From positions 1-40,964 of the IMG/VR virus record IMGVR_UViG_3300037149_000045: a stretch of DNA of 40,964 nt, one strand, 5' to 3'. Origin of the DNA: a virus. A program made the translations under genes and the position numbers. The notes under the pieces are model-generated. The model saw nothing but the letters and a program-made list of their open reading frames with translations. It searched no databases and was not told where the DNA came from. Below are positions 6,816-13,817 of the stretch, piece after piece (the first letter of the stretch is position 1; each line of letters begins with the position of its first letter).

Positions 6816-7376
6816 TTAATTTTCTCCTCTGACTGTAGTATTATCGGCAGATTCATTTTTAATTTGAGAGTTTAAATAGGCGTATTCAGGGCCAAAGTAA
6901 GAAAGGGCAGCATCGTCATAGGCTTTACTGGCTTCTTCAAGGGTATCAAACAGGCCCAAATATTTACGGCCTTCAAGAGTTCCTAACTGGGCATGAAACT
7001 TACCAACGCTCTTCTGAAAGTAAACACCCTTAATTCCAGTCTTACTATTCTTATTTAGCTTTCTATTAGCCTGATTAGCAGTTTTAGTAACAAAGCGTAA
7101 GTTATTTTTTCTATTATCAGTAATATTTCGATTAATGTGATCTACTACCATTCCTTTTGGGGCCTTTCGCTTCATAACTAACTGATGAAGAAGAACTACA
7201 CCAGAAACATTACGTGCCTGAAAATAACCTTCCTTACTTATACACCATTGATATCCAAAAATCAACGGAGCATCTTCTAAATCAATTAAAGAGCGACCAA
7301 GTTCTATTCCATTGTCTATATCATGAATTATAAGATAGGTTTTTGTGTCTTGTTCTATTGAATTTGAGAATTTCAT
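6816..7376 (-). CDS. HNH homing-type endonuclease with AP2 domain
   Basis: The product has 186 residues. The HNH motif is visible as His64, the DH pair at 79-80 and Asn residues near 88-92 (VVDHINRN, then NNLR). The C-terminal 115-168 has GIKGVYF, then WLG-type LGLFDTLEEASKAYDDAA, which is a typical AP2 DNA-binding domain. Such proteins are free-standing homing endonucleases that copy themselves between related phages. AAAGGAAG precedes the ATG. A second gene of the same type lies at 8937-9461, so the two flank the origin-like region and initiator gene. Confidence 0.9.
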   Translation of the reverse strand: MKFSNSIEQDTKTYLIIHDIDNGIELGRSLIDLEDAPLIFGYQWCISKEGYFQARNVSGVVLLHQLVMKRKAPKGMVVDHINRNITDNRKNNLRFVTKTANQANRKLNKNSKTGIKGVYFQKSVGKFHAQLGTLEGRKYLGLFDTLEEASKAYDDAALSYFGPEYAYLNSQIKNESADNTTVRGEN

Positions 7377-7452
7377 AATACTGCTTCCTTTAAAATGGAG
7401 GGTTATATTTCCCTCTCTATATTTAATTATAAAATTATTTTCGTTTTTGGAG

Positions 7453-7497
7453 ATATAAAGTAAATTATATTTAAAAAAATGTAAATATACTTTATAT
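7453..7497. repeat. Inverted repeat ATATAAAGTA / TACTTTATAT
   Basis: The arms at 7453-7462 and 7488-7497 are perfectly complementary over 10 bp. Inside them, TATTTA and TAAATA can add six further pairs after a bulge. It could be a protein-binding site or a cruciform near an origin; no T-tract follows, so it is not a typical terminator. Confidence 0.6.
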
Positions 7498-7603
7498 AGA
7501 AAAAGAAGGCCACAAAAAATATTTTAAAGTTTTTTTAAAAAAAGTTAAGAAAAGCCCAAAACTGCCGATAATAAATGTGAATTACTTTATAGAGGGTTCT
7601 GTT

Positions 7604-7615
7604 TCTTGGCCAAGA
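7604..7615. promoter_or_regulatory. Perfect palindrome TCTTGGCCAAGA upstream of the initiator gene
   Basis: A 12-bp perfect palindrome, extending imperfectly to 18 bp with GT and AC at the ends, sits 28 bases before the initiator start codon. Its GC-rich centre stands out in AT-rich surroundings. It could be an operator for autoregulation or an initiator binding site. Confidence 0.45.
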
Positions 7616-7643
7616 CACTACCCAAAACACAGGGAGTGAAGAA

Positions 7644-8903
7644 ATGGAATCCTTAAAGTATACAGAACAACAGCCTCATTCACTTGAGGCTGTCTCTGTC
7701 TTACCTACTTTTACACCAGCCCTTCAAACTCGTACAGGTGCATTTCTGAAATATGATTACACCTACATAAAGTTGAAAGACGGCATTAAGAAAACTTATA
7801 TGCTTGCCACAGATAGATTTAAGCAGGCATTATTAGAAACAAATAAGGAAAAGCTGCCAAGAATTGATTTACGTGCTGGAACTATTTCAGGGGTATTCGC
7901 AGATTTCGATGACTTAAAAGGAACTATAGCTGTTATACCTGCTGCCTTTGGTGCTAAAACTTGGGCAGATGTTAGAAGGTATTTTTCTTGCTTCTTTTGG
8001 AATGGCTGTATTTTTAAATCTTTCTCGGGAAGAGCAAAAATCTTCTTCCCAGTTTCAATTCCAAAACTGACTACAACTAAATCAGAAAAAATATTAGAAG
8101 AGTTGCTTGGTCAATATATGAGAGCCTTAAATATAGATACAGATAAAAGTGGATTAAGATATTCCTTCATAAATAAAGAAAGTTACCCCATTCTATCAGC
8201 TTGGTTACTTTCTTCTGACTTTGATACAGCATTACAATACAACAATATGATATGTAAAAAGTATATATCAGCAGGTATGGAAACAGGTAAGCAATATGGG
8301 GGAGAAGGTAGAGATATAGGTATCACTTCATACCCCATAAAATCTGATTATAAGTGGAGAATAAATAATGAAGTTGAGATACCAGAGAATATGCTCAATA
8401 ATCTTAAAACAAAAAATAAAAATATTTCTGGTCTTATTCGATATGCCCTTGGTTCATCTTTTTGTGTTTCCTCGGGGGTTGCTATTCCAGTAGATTTATT
8501 AGCTACCGCCTTAAATATAACTAAACCATCTGCCAGTAGATTGATAAGAAATGGCATAAATCTTGGAATAATAAAAAAGGTTTCTGAATATATACCTCAC
8601 GTAAAGGCGGCTTCTTACTGTTTTACTGGTTTCTGGTGTAGTTGGGCCAAGCAAGTTATTAAGACAGCTCCTAGGGCCTCTACAACAGGAATAAAGACCA
8701 TTTTAGATACCATTAAAGACGGTAACTGGAATATGCCTCTGTTCAAGTTAACTAATTTCTTTGATTTAGAAGAAAAGTATATGGCCTTTGTCTTAACTAT
8801 ACCCAATATTCATGCCAAGACAGAGAGGGAGAAGCAAGCTAAAAATGCCTGGAAGAGTCATTTAAAACGTGACATAAATAAAAATATTAAAAAAGTGGCA
8901 TAG
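7644..8903 (+). CDS. Putative replication initiator with primase-like (AEP) domain and winged helix
   Basis: The product has 419 residues. FADFDD (residues 85-90) resembles the DxD metal motif of archaeo-eukaryotic primases. SGRAKIFFPV (128-137) and NIDTDKSGLRYSF (163-175) resemble their second and third motifs, in which an Asp and an Arg follow. A helix-turn-helix is likely at about 283-330 (NITKPSASRLIRNGI). Primase plus winged helix is the layout of plasmid and phage replication initiators. The gene lies right behind the origin-like region, with GGGAG before its ATG. It is the only replication-type protein seen, so the phage would borrow host helicase and polymerase. The match is by motif pattern only; an unrelated DNA-binding protein is possible. 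Confidence 0.5.
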   Translation: MESLKYTEQQPHSLEAVSVLPTFTPALQTRTGAFLKYDYTYIKLKDGIKKTYMLATDRFKQALLETNKEKLPRIDLRAGTISGVFADFDDLKGTIAVIPAAFGAKTWADVRRYFSCFFWNGCIFKSFSGRAKIFFPVSIPKLTTTKSEKILEELLGQYMRALNIDTDKSGLRYSFINKESYPILSAWLLSSDFDTALQYNNMICKKYISAGMETGKQYGGEGRDIGITSYPIKSDYKWRINNEVEIPENMLNNLKTKNKNISGLIRYALGSSFCVSSGVAIPVDLLATALNITKPSASRLIRNGINLGIIKKVSEYIPHVKAASYCFTGFWCSWAKQVIKTAPRASTTGIKTILDTIKDGNWNMPLFKLTNFFDLEEKYMAFVLTIPNIHAKTEREKQAKNAWKSHLKRDINKNIKKVA

Positions 8904-8936
8904 TATTAAAAATAAATCTCAATTATAAGGAAAAAA

Positions 8937-9461
8937 ATGATTAAATATAGATCAAAAGTCCATGTTTGTAAAAATAGTTATATAACAGTTATTGATATAG
9001 AAAGTGATAAAGAAGTTGCTAGGGCCTTTATTGATGCCGAAGATGCTTATAGAGCAGCTCAATATAGATGGGGATTAGATAAACATAGTTATTTATACAC
9101 GGGTATTGGATGTAAAATGGTAGGATTACATAGATTCTTACTTAATTTAGAAGTTGGTGATAGTAAAATAGTAGATCATATAGATAGAAATCCACTTAAT
9201 AACACAAAAGTTAATTTAAGATTATGCTCTGGGGCACAAAATCAAGGTAATAGAAAGATAAATAAAAATAATACTTCTGGATATAGAGGAGTTTCTTGGG
9301 AAAAGACAAACCAAAAATGGAAGGCATGTGTATATAAAAATAATAAACAAATTTGGTTAGGATTATTTGATTCGAAAGAAAAAGCAGCTATTGCTTATAA
9401 TGATGCTGCTATTATTTATTTTGGGGATTTCGCAACTTTAAACTTTGTTAAGGAGATATAA
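8937..9461 (+). CDS. HNH homing-type endonuclease with AP2 domain (second copy type)
   Basis: The product has 174 residues. His65, the DH pair at 80-81 and NN at 88-89 form the HNH site (VDHIDRNPLNN), followed by NLRLCSGAQNQGNRK. The AP2 domain covers about 115-170 (GYRGVSW, LGLFDSKEKAAIAYNDAA). It is clearly related to the minus-strand gene at 6816-7376 but diverged, so the pair did not arise by a very recent duplication. AAGGAAAAAA precedes the ATG. The stop overlaps the next start by one base. Confidence 0.9.
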   Translation: MIKYRSKVHVCKNSYITVIDIESDKEVARAFIDAEDAYRAAQYRWGLDKHSYLYTGIGCKMVGLHRFLLNLEVGDSKIVDHIDRNPLNNTKVNLRLCSGAQNQGNRKINKNNTSGYRGVSWEKTNQKWKACVYKNNKQIWLGLFDSKEKAAIAYNDAAIIYFGDFATLNFVKEI

Positions 9462-9664
9462 TGTTTAAATATCAGTTTAAGAATATGACAGAAGATAAAA
9501 TGTTATCTATTATCAATAAGCTAATACATAAAAAAGCTCCAAAATTACATATGGTATTTAGTAGAGACCTTACAACAAAACAAATATTATTAAATGATGA
9601 GCCTATATCTGAAAATGAATTACAAGAATTATTAAAGGAATTAACTACAATTAACTACAATTAA
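9461..9664 (+). CDS. Small protein of unknown function
   Basis: The product has 67 residues. The ATG overlaps the endonuclease stop by one base and is preceded by AAGGAGATATA, a strong ribosome site. The protein is Lys- and Leu-rich with no membrane segment. Its 3' end contains an 11-bp tandem duplication (TTAACTACAAT twice, around 9641-9662), which adds the last few residues. No family is recognised. Confidence 0.55.
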   Translation: MFKYQFKNMTEDKMLSIINKLIHKKAPKLHMVFSRDLTTKQILLNDEPISENELQELLKELTTINYN

Positions 9665-9681
9665 ATTAGAAGGGAAATAAT

Positions 9682-9963
9682 ATGATTAAGTTGCTTGATT
9701 TAGTTAATGGGACTTTTTTAGAATTACCTGATGTTGTTTGGTCTTGTTATTGGGGAACTGATTTATATGGATTACAGATGGATACTTTAAGTTTCTTTTG
9801 GAATGGCCCTTTAGAGTATCGTAAGTTCATAAATTGTTATAGTGGAAGATTTAATACTTATGGTAGTGGAGAAAGACATGCTCAACCAATATATCTGTGT
9901 ATTGATAAGTTGGCTGATATTGTCCTAAATGATAATAGATGGGAAATTATAAATGAGCAGTAA
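9682..9963 (+). CDS. Small protein of unknown function, aromatic-rich
   Basis: The product has 93 residues, starts MIKLLDLVNGTFLELPD and is rich in Trp and Tyr (WSCYWGTDLYGL, FFWNGPLEYRKF). It has no obvious signal or membrane helix. AGAAGGGAAATAAT precedes the ATG. It belongs to a cluster of small same-strand genes between the endonuclease and the methyltransferase, a place where phages often keep early host-interaction genes. I recognise no family. Confidence 0.6.
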   Translation: MIKLLDLVNGTFLELPDVVWSCYWGTDLYGLQMDTLSFFWNGPLEYRKFINCYSGRFNTYGSGERHAQPIYLCIDKLADIVLNDNRWEIINEQ

Positions 9964-10051
9964 GAAATAGTTAAAAATACAGCCAAAAAGGCATATAAAA
10001 TTAAAAATAAAATAGAATTAAATAATAGAAAGGTAATAAAAGGCAATTAAT

Positions 10052-10210
10052 ATGGCACGATTAACCTCCTATCAAAGATTTATTAGAAAGCAGGAACGTA
10101 TAAAGAGGGAAGAAAAGAGAAAGGAAGAATTAGAAAGTTTTATTAATTTGATACAGTCAGTAATAAAAGAGCATAATGAAGAAACCTTAAAGAACAAAAA
10201 GGACAATTAA
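10052..10210 (+). CDS. Tiny charged coiled-coil protein
   Basis: A 52-residue frame from ATG 10052 to TAA 10208-10210, with AAAGG upstream. The product is very basic and acidic at once (RIKREEKRKEELESF), probably one long helix. It ends two bases before the next ATG, and that tight packing supports it as a real gene. Function unknown. Confidence 0.5.
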   Translation: MARLTSYQRFIRKQERIKREEKRKEELESFINLIQSVIKEHNEETLKNKKDN

Positions 10211-10211
10211 A

Positions 10212-10397
10212 ATGCGGCCTACCTTTGATGAGAATGCAGTAATATCAGATTATGTGCATTGTATTAAAACATATAGAAATAGAAATGGCAAACCTTGGAT
10301 GTGTTTTAACAATTATGAGAAAGAGGCTTGTATCATATTAGGAATAGAATATGAATTATATCAACCAACTCATGACAGATGGAAAAGGATAGTATAA
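10212..10397 (+). CDS. Small protein of unknown function
   Basis: The product has 61 residues starting MRPTFDENAVISDYVHC. It contains two cysteines (in VHC and ACII) and several Trp and Tyr residues. The start follows the previous stop by one base, and its stop overlaps the next ATG (TAATG at 10395-10399), so it sits in a tightly coupled run of small genes. No family is recognised. Confidence 0.55.
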   Translation: MRPTFDENAVISDYVHCIKTYRNRNGKPWMCFNNYEKEACIILGIEYELYQPTHDRWKRIV

Positions 10398-10573
10398 TGA
10401 GTAATACAATTTTTATGATTTCTTTTATTTTTATATTCTTATTAGGATATTGTATTGGAGGAATTAGTTTCTGTATTAGACTTATTTTCTGCCCCGATAA
10501 AAAGTTTAAACAAATTATAATCACTACTTTAAAAGCAAGAAAAGAAATTGACGATTATATAAACAAAGATTAA
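10397..10573 (+). CDS. Small single-helix membrane protein
   Basis: The start at 10397 is preferred to 10379 because AAAAGG lies eight bases before it and it overlaps the preceding stop. The 58-residue product is a membrane protein: residues 3-30 are hydrophobic with a GYCIGGISFCI core, followed by a Lys-rich tail. Function unknown; small membrane proteins in early phage regions can affect host membrane or superinfection, but nothing here shows that. Confidence 0.55.
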   Translation: MSNTIFMISFIFIFLLGYCIGGISFCIRLIFCPDKKFKQIIITTLKARKEIDDYINKD

Positions 10574-10604
10574 TAGAAACTAATAGAAAGTAATAAAACC
10601 TACT

Positions 10605-10790
10605 ATGACTAAATTATTATATATTCCAGATGCTCATTATATAAAATGGTATACTACGTGTAATGATAAAACAGATGTATGGGAAGATAGTTTCCTTGCT
10701 GAATATAGAAGTATAGAAGAATATGTATCTATTTATAAAGATACTATTAATAGTTATGAAATTATATATGATAATATAATAAGCAACTAA
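10605..10790 (+). CDS. Small KLLYIP-motif protein, paralogue of 5175-5411
   Basis: The product has 61 residues starting MTKLLYIPDAHYIKWY. The N-terminal block matches MKLLYIPKGEYILFY of the protein at 5175-5411, while the remaining sequences differ. The rest is acidic with SIEEYVSIYKDTI, probably helical. It is the last tiny gene before the methyltransferase. No function is known to me for this block. Confidence 0.55.
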   Translation: MTKLLYIPDAHYIKWYTTCNDKTDVWEDSFLAEYRSIEEYVSIYKDTINSYEIIYDNIISN

Positions 10791-10808
10791 CCAATAAGGA
10801 TAAGAATA

Positions 10809-12506
10809 ATGACCTATAATATATTACAAGGTGATGTAAAGGAAGTATTAGCTACTATACCAGATAATTTTTATGATGGTTGTTTCTGCGACCCTCCGTA
10901 TGGATTACACTTTATGGGTAAGAAATGGGATTATGATGTTCCAAAGAAGGATACATGGCAGGAGGTTTATAGGATATTAAAACCAGGAGCATATCTATTA
11001 GCTTTCGGAGGGCCAAGAACCTATCATCGGCTGGTATGTGAAATTGAAGATGCTGGATTTATTGTAAGGGATTCTCTAACATGGCTTTTTGGGTCGGGAT
11101 TCCCAAAATCTCATAATATTTCAAAAGATATGGATAAAAGAGGAGGAAATAATCATATTAGTAAAGAGATAGGAATAAAAATTAAGGAAGCAAGAGAAAG
11201 TAGAGGATTAACAATAAAAGAATGTGATGATAAGTTTTGTAATTCTTCTACTAATTGGTCTTGGTTTGAAGGAAGACCTGCCGGACAAAGAATACCCTCA
11301 GATGAACTTTTTAGTTTATTATGTGAAGAATGGCCAGAACTATTGCCTTATTTTGAGCAAGTTAAAGAAGTTAATAGAGAAATTATAGCTGTGGGTAAAA
11401 GAGTAGTAAAAGAAAGCACTGTAATGTTTCATTCTGTTGGTGAAGAGTATGATATAACAACCTCTACAACAGATCCAGCTAAAGTATGGGAAGGATATGG
11501 AACTGCAATAAAACCTGCCTACGAGCCTATTGTATTATGTCAGAAGCCAATAGAGGGAACATATGCTGCTAACTGTTTAAAGTGGGGTTGTGGAGCATTA
11601 AATATAGATGGTTGTAGAATTGGTATAGAGGAAATACATATTAATAATGGTCCTGGACAATGGGCTGTTGGTAATCATGGTGCTGAAGAGAAGATGTTAG
11701 AAAGAAGCGGTGGTATTAGAACTCCTGGAAATGTATTACCGGGATTAGCAGGAAAAAATAACAAGGAATGGAAACCAGAAAAAATAAGCACACATCATGC
11801 CCCTTCTGGAACTTTTGCTGGTGGTGAGGAAGGAAGAGGCTCTGATACAACAACATATGAGGAGCATGTAGGTAGATTTCCAGCTAATTTAATACTGGAT
11901 GATGAAAGTGCTGAACAATTAGATTTACAAGTTGGTATTAAAAAATCTGGGCATATGAAGAAGGGAACTAAAACAAAGGGTGGACAAGGTAATGCTCTAG
12001 GAACCTTTAATCCTGGTGAAATAAAGAATGAAATAGAAGCAAGTATAGGTGGTGTATCTCGTTTCTTTTACTGTGCCAAGGTTAATGCCAAGGAACGTAA
12101 TGCTGGCCTTGAAGATGCTCCTGATTCTATTTTGGCTCGTTCTGGTGGTGCTCAAAATGCTGTAAATGAGGATAAAGATTATACAGAATGTCAAGGAATT
12201 GGATTAAATCATGTCTCCTCTGTTAAGAACAACCATCCAACAATGAAGCCTATTTCCTTATGTCAGTATCTATCACGTCTAATATTACCTCCTGATAGAC
12301 ATGATAAGAATAATTTAAGAAAGATATTAATTCCTTTTGCTGGCTCTGGTTCTGAAGTTATAGGTGCTCTATTATCTTCCTGGGATTATGTAGAAGGTAT
12401 TGAGATGGAAGAAACCTATGTAAATATAGCAAGACAGAGATGTGAATATTGGGAGAATAAAAATAAAAAAGAGAATAATGAGAATAAGGAGAAGAATAAT
12501 GAATAA
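10809..12506 (+). CDS. DNA (adenine or cytosine-N4) methyltransferase with inserted helix-turn-helix
   Basis: The product has 565 residues. DPPY at 28-31 is the catalytic motif of amino-methyltransferases, and FAGSGS at 510-515 is the AdoMet-binding motif. Catalytic motif first and AdoMet motif last is the beta-class order. NHPTMKP shortly before the AdoMet motif is also typical. Between them, about residues 115-200, is an insertion resembling an Xre-type helix-turn-helix (IGIKIKEARESRGLTIKECD, then IPSDELFSLL). The enzyme probably marks phage DNA against host restriction; no cognate restriction gene is seen. The 3' end overlaps the RusA gene by eight bases. Confidence 0.88.
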   Translation: MTYNILQGDVKEVLATIPDNFYDGCFCDPPYGLHFMGKKWDYDVPKKDTWQEVYRILKPGAYLLAFGGPRTYHRLVCEIEDAGFIVRDSLTWLFGSGFPKSHNISKDMDKRGGNNHISKEIGIKIKEARESRGLTIKECDDKFCNSSTNWSWFEGRPAGQRIPSDELFSLLCEEWPELLPYFEQVKEVNREIIAVGKRVVKESTVMFHSVGEEYDITTSTTDPAKVWEGYGTAIKPAYEPIVLCQKPIEGTYAANCLKWGCGALNIDGCRIGIEEIHINNGPGQWAVGNHGAEEKMLERSGGIRTPGNVLPGLAGKNNKEWKPEKISTHHAPSGTFAGGEEGRGSDTTTYEEHVGRFPANLILDDESAEQLDLQVGIKKSGHMKKGTKTKGGQGNALGTFNPGEIKNEIEASIGGVSRFFYCAKVNAKERNAGLEDAPDSILARSGGAQNAVNEDKDYTECQGIGLNHVSSVKNNHPTMKPISLCQYLSRLILPPDRHDKNNLRKILIPFAGSGSEVIGALLSSWDYVEGIEMEETYVNIARQRCEYWENKNKKENNENKEKNNE

Positions 12507-12963
12507 CTTAACCTTTGTGTTATCTGGATTACCAATTTCTGTTAATTGCTCTACTATTGTTCGTTGGGGTAGAAAAATTAATAGTAAAGATATGAATCAT
12601 TATAAAAAGCACTCAAAAGAAGCTATATTAACTTATTTTTCTACTTTAAATGAAGAGGAATTAAATAATTTTATTATGTCCCTTAAAGAAAAAGAATTAC
12701 ATTTATCCTTAACTTTTGGTAGTTCTTGGTATACTAAAAAAGGTAAAATTAAGAAGCAAGATAGTTCAAATCTCTTAAAGTCAGTAGAAGATACACTTAT
12801 AGAAAGTTTAAATTGCTGGTCCAAAGACAAAGAATTAGACATAGAACTTGATGATAGACAAATATTCACTCATACTCTGCATAAAATAGAGGTATCAGAA
12901 GAGATTACTATAATAACATTGGAGGTAATTAATGGAAATAAAGAAGTTAAAGAAATTATCTAA
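12499..12963 (+). CDS. rusA: RusA-type Holliday junction resolvase
   Basis: The start at 12499 is chosen over 12442 because AAGGAG lies directly before it and the RusA fold then begins at once (NNLTFVLSGLPISVN). In the 154-residue product Asp88, Asn91, Lys94 and Asp98 (KKQDSSNLLKSVEDTL), then Asp118-Asp119 (LDDRQIF), match the acidic resolvase site. RusA enzymes cut four-way junctions and help to resolve replication or packaging intermediates. It overlaps the methyltransferase gene by eight bases, and the next tiny gene starts inside its 3' end. Confidence 0.85.
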   Translation: MNNLTFVLSGLPISVNCSTIVRWGRKINSKDMNHYKKHSKEAILTYFSTLNEEELNNFIMSLKEKELHLSLTFGSSWYTKKGKIKKQDSSNLLKSVEDTLIESLNCWSKDKELDIELDDRQIFTHTLHKIEVSEEITIITLEVINGNKEVKEII

Positions 12964-13093
12964 AAATTATAAAAAATTATTATCAAAACTTTCGGGTAGA
13001 CAAAGAATAGAACATCATACAAGAATAGTTGAACAGAAATATAAAGAGATAAGAGAAAAAGAAATAGCAAAAGAAATGTTAAATTATGATTAA
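12932..13093 (+). CDS. Tiny basic protein overlapping the rusA end
   Basis: A 53-residue frame from ATG 12932 to TAA 13091-13093. GGAGG lies six bases upstream. The product is Lys- and Glu-rich, probably two helices, starting MEIKKLKKLSKNYKK. It overlaps the last 32 bases of rusA in another frame. A minus-strand hydrophobic frame over the same bases is a shadow of Lys codons. Function unknown. Confidence 0.5.
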   Translation: MEIKKLKKLSKNYKKLLSKLSGRQRIEHHTRIVEQKYKEIREKEIAKEMLNYD

Positions 13094-13177
13094 AAAAATA
13101 TAAAAAGAGTATAAAAAAGAAATAAAAGATATAATTAAGTATATAGACAAGAAAGAATAAACAAGAAGGAATATAAT

Positions 13178-13321
13178 ATGATAACAGAAAATATAACAGA
13201 AGAGATGATAAGAGAATTAGAACAAAAAATAATAGAACTTGAAACCGAATTACAAGCACTAAAAGATATAAATAATACTTCCCTTCTTAATACAGTTGAT
13301 AATTTTATAGAGCAAGTATAA
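13178..13321 (+). CDS. Tiny acidic coiled-coil protein
   Basis: A 47-residue frame with AAGGA before ATG 13178 and a TAA at 13319-13321. The sequence is a regular coiled coil (MIRELEQKIIELETELQAL). It lies between tiny same-strand genes ahead of the sigma-like gene. Function unknown; it may oligomerise or bind a partner. Confidence 0.5.
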   Translation: MITENITEEMIRELEQKIIELETELQALKDINNTSLLNTVDNFIEQV

Positions 13322-13343
13322 GAAAGTATAATAAGGTATAATA

Positions 13344-13640
13344 ATGAATAACACAATTCCTTCTGTATCATATTCTTATTCTGGTATTCCTTCTTATTTA
13401 GATTCTTATATTGACGCAAGTATTCTTACAGCCCTTCAAATTGTAGAAAGCAAGGTAAATAGAAACTTCTTAAAGGAAATGATATACACTTTATCAGAAG
13501 AGGACAGTAAAAAAATAGTAGAGTTAATAGTAAACAATATACAAGCAGATAGAGAAGAGAGAAGTAAAAAAGGAAGTTTTAAATTATCAGAATCAATAGA
13601 AACAGAAATATTAGAACATTTTATACAAGAGGCTATATAA
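13344..13640 (+). CDS. Small helical protein of unknown function
   Basis: The product has 98 residues. The N-terminus is Ser/Tyr-rich (VSYSYSGIPSYLDSYI), followed by amphipathic helices rich in Glu and Lys. No membrane segment, cysteine cluster or catalytic motif is seen. The upstream sequence AAGGTATAATA is a moderate ribosome site. Its end is two bases from the next gene, so it is part of the same operon as the sigma-like gene. Confidence 0.55.
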   Translation: MNNTIPSVSYSYSGIPSYLDSYIDASILTALQIVESKVNRNFLKEMIYTLSEEDSKKIVELIVNNIQADREERSKKGSFKLSESIETEILEHFIQEAI

Positions 13641-13642
13641 TT

Positions 13643-13816
13643 ATGAGTAATACAGTAATAAAATATAAATTATCAGATAAATATATATCTAAATTACAGA
13701 AATTAGGCTATTCTGATATTTTAATAGAAAAAGAATTAGATAACTTAATAGAACGTAAGAGAGTTAATAAGTTAATCCCAATAAACACATTAGAAGTTAT
13801 CATAGAGCACATATAA
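13643..13816 (+). CDS. Tiny protein of unknown function
   Basis: A 57-residue frame from ATG 13643 to TAA 13814-13816. It fills the gap between two genes exactly: two bases after one stop and one base before the next start. The product is Lys-, Ile- and Leu-rich (KYISKLQKLGYSDILIEKEL). Gap-filling and spacing are the main support. Confidence 0.5.
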   Translation: MSNTVIKYKLSDKYISKLQKLGYSDILIEKELDNLIERKRVNKLIPINTLEVIIEHI

Positions 13817-13817
13817 A

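Larger units (their letters stand above)
7377..7643. other. Divergent intergenic region, candidate replication origin and control region
   Basis: This is the longest gene-free stretch of the window (267 bases). It separates the divergent endonuclease (minus) and initiator-like (plus) genes. It is very AT-rich and contains a 10-bp inverted repeat (7453-7462 with 7488-7497), a T7A7 tract (7530-7543) and a GC-containing 12-bp palindrome (7604-7615). AT-rich DNA with bent tracts and repeats beside an initiator gene fits an origin, but promoters for both directions must also lie here. The origin role is inferred. Confidence 0.45.

Noticed and set aside
12960-13419. Hydrophobic minus-strand frames suggesting membrane proteins
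   Set aside because: They are complementary to Lys/Glu/Ile-rich small plus-strand genes with better ribosome sites; A-rich coding DNA gives Phe/Leu-rich shadows.
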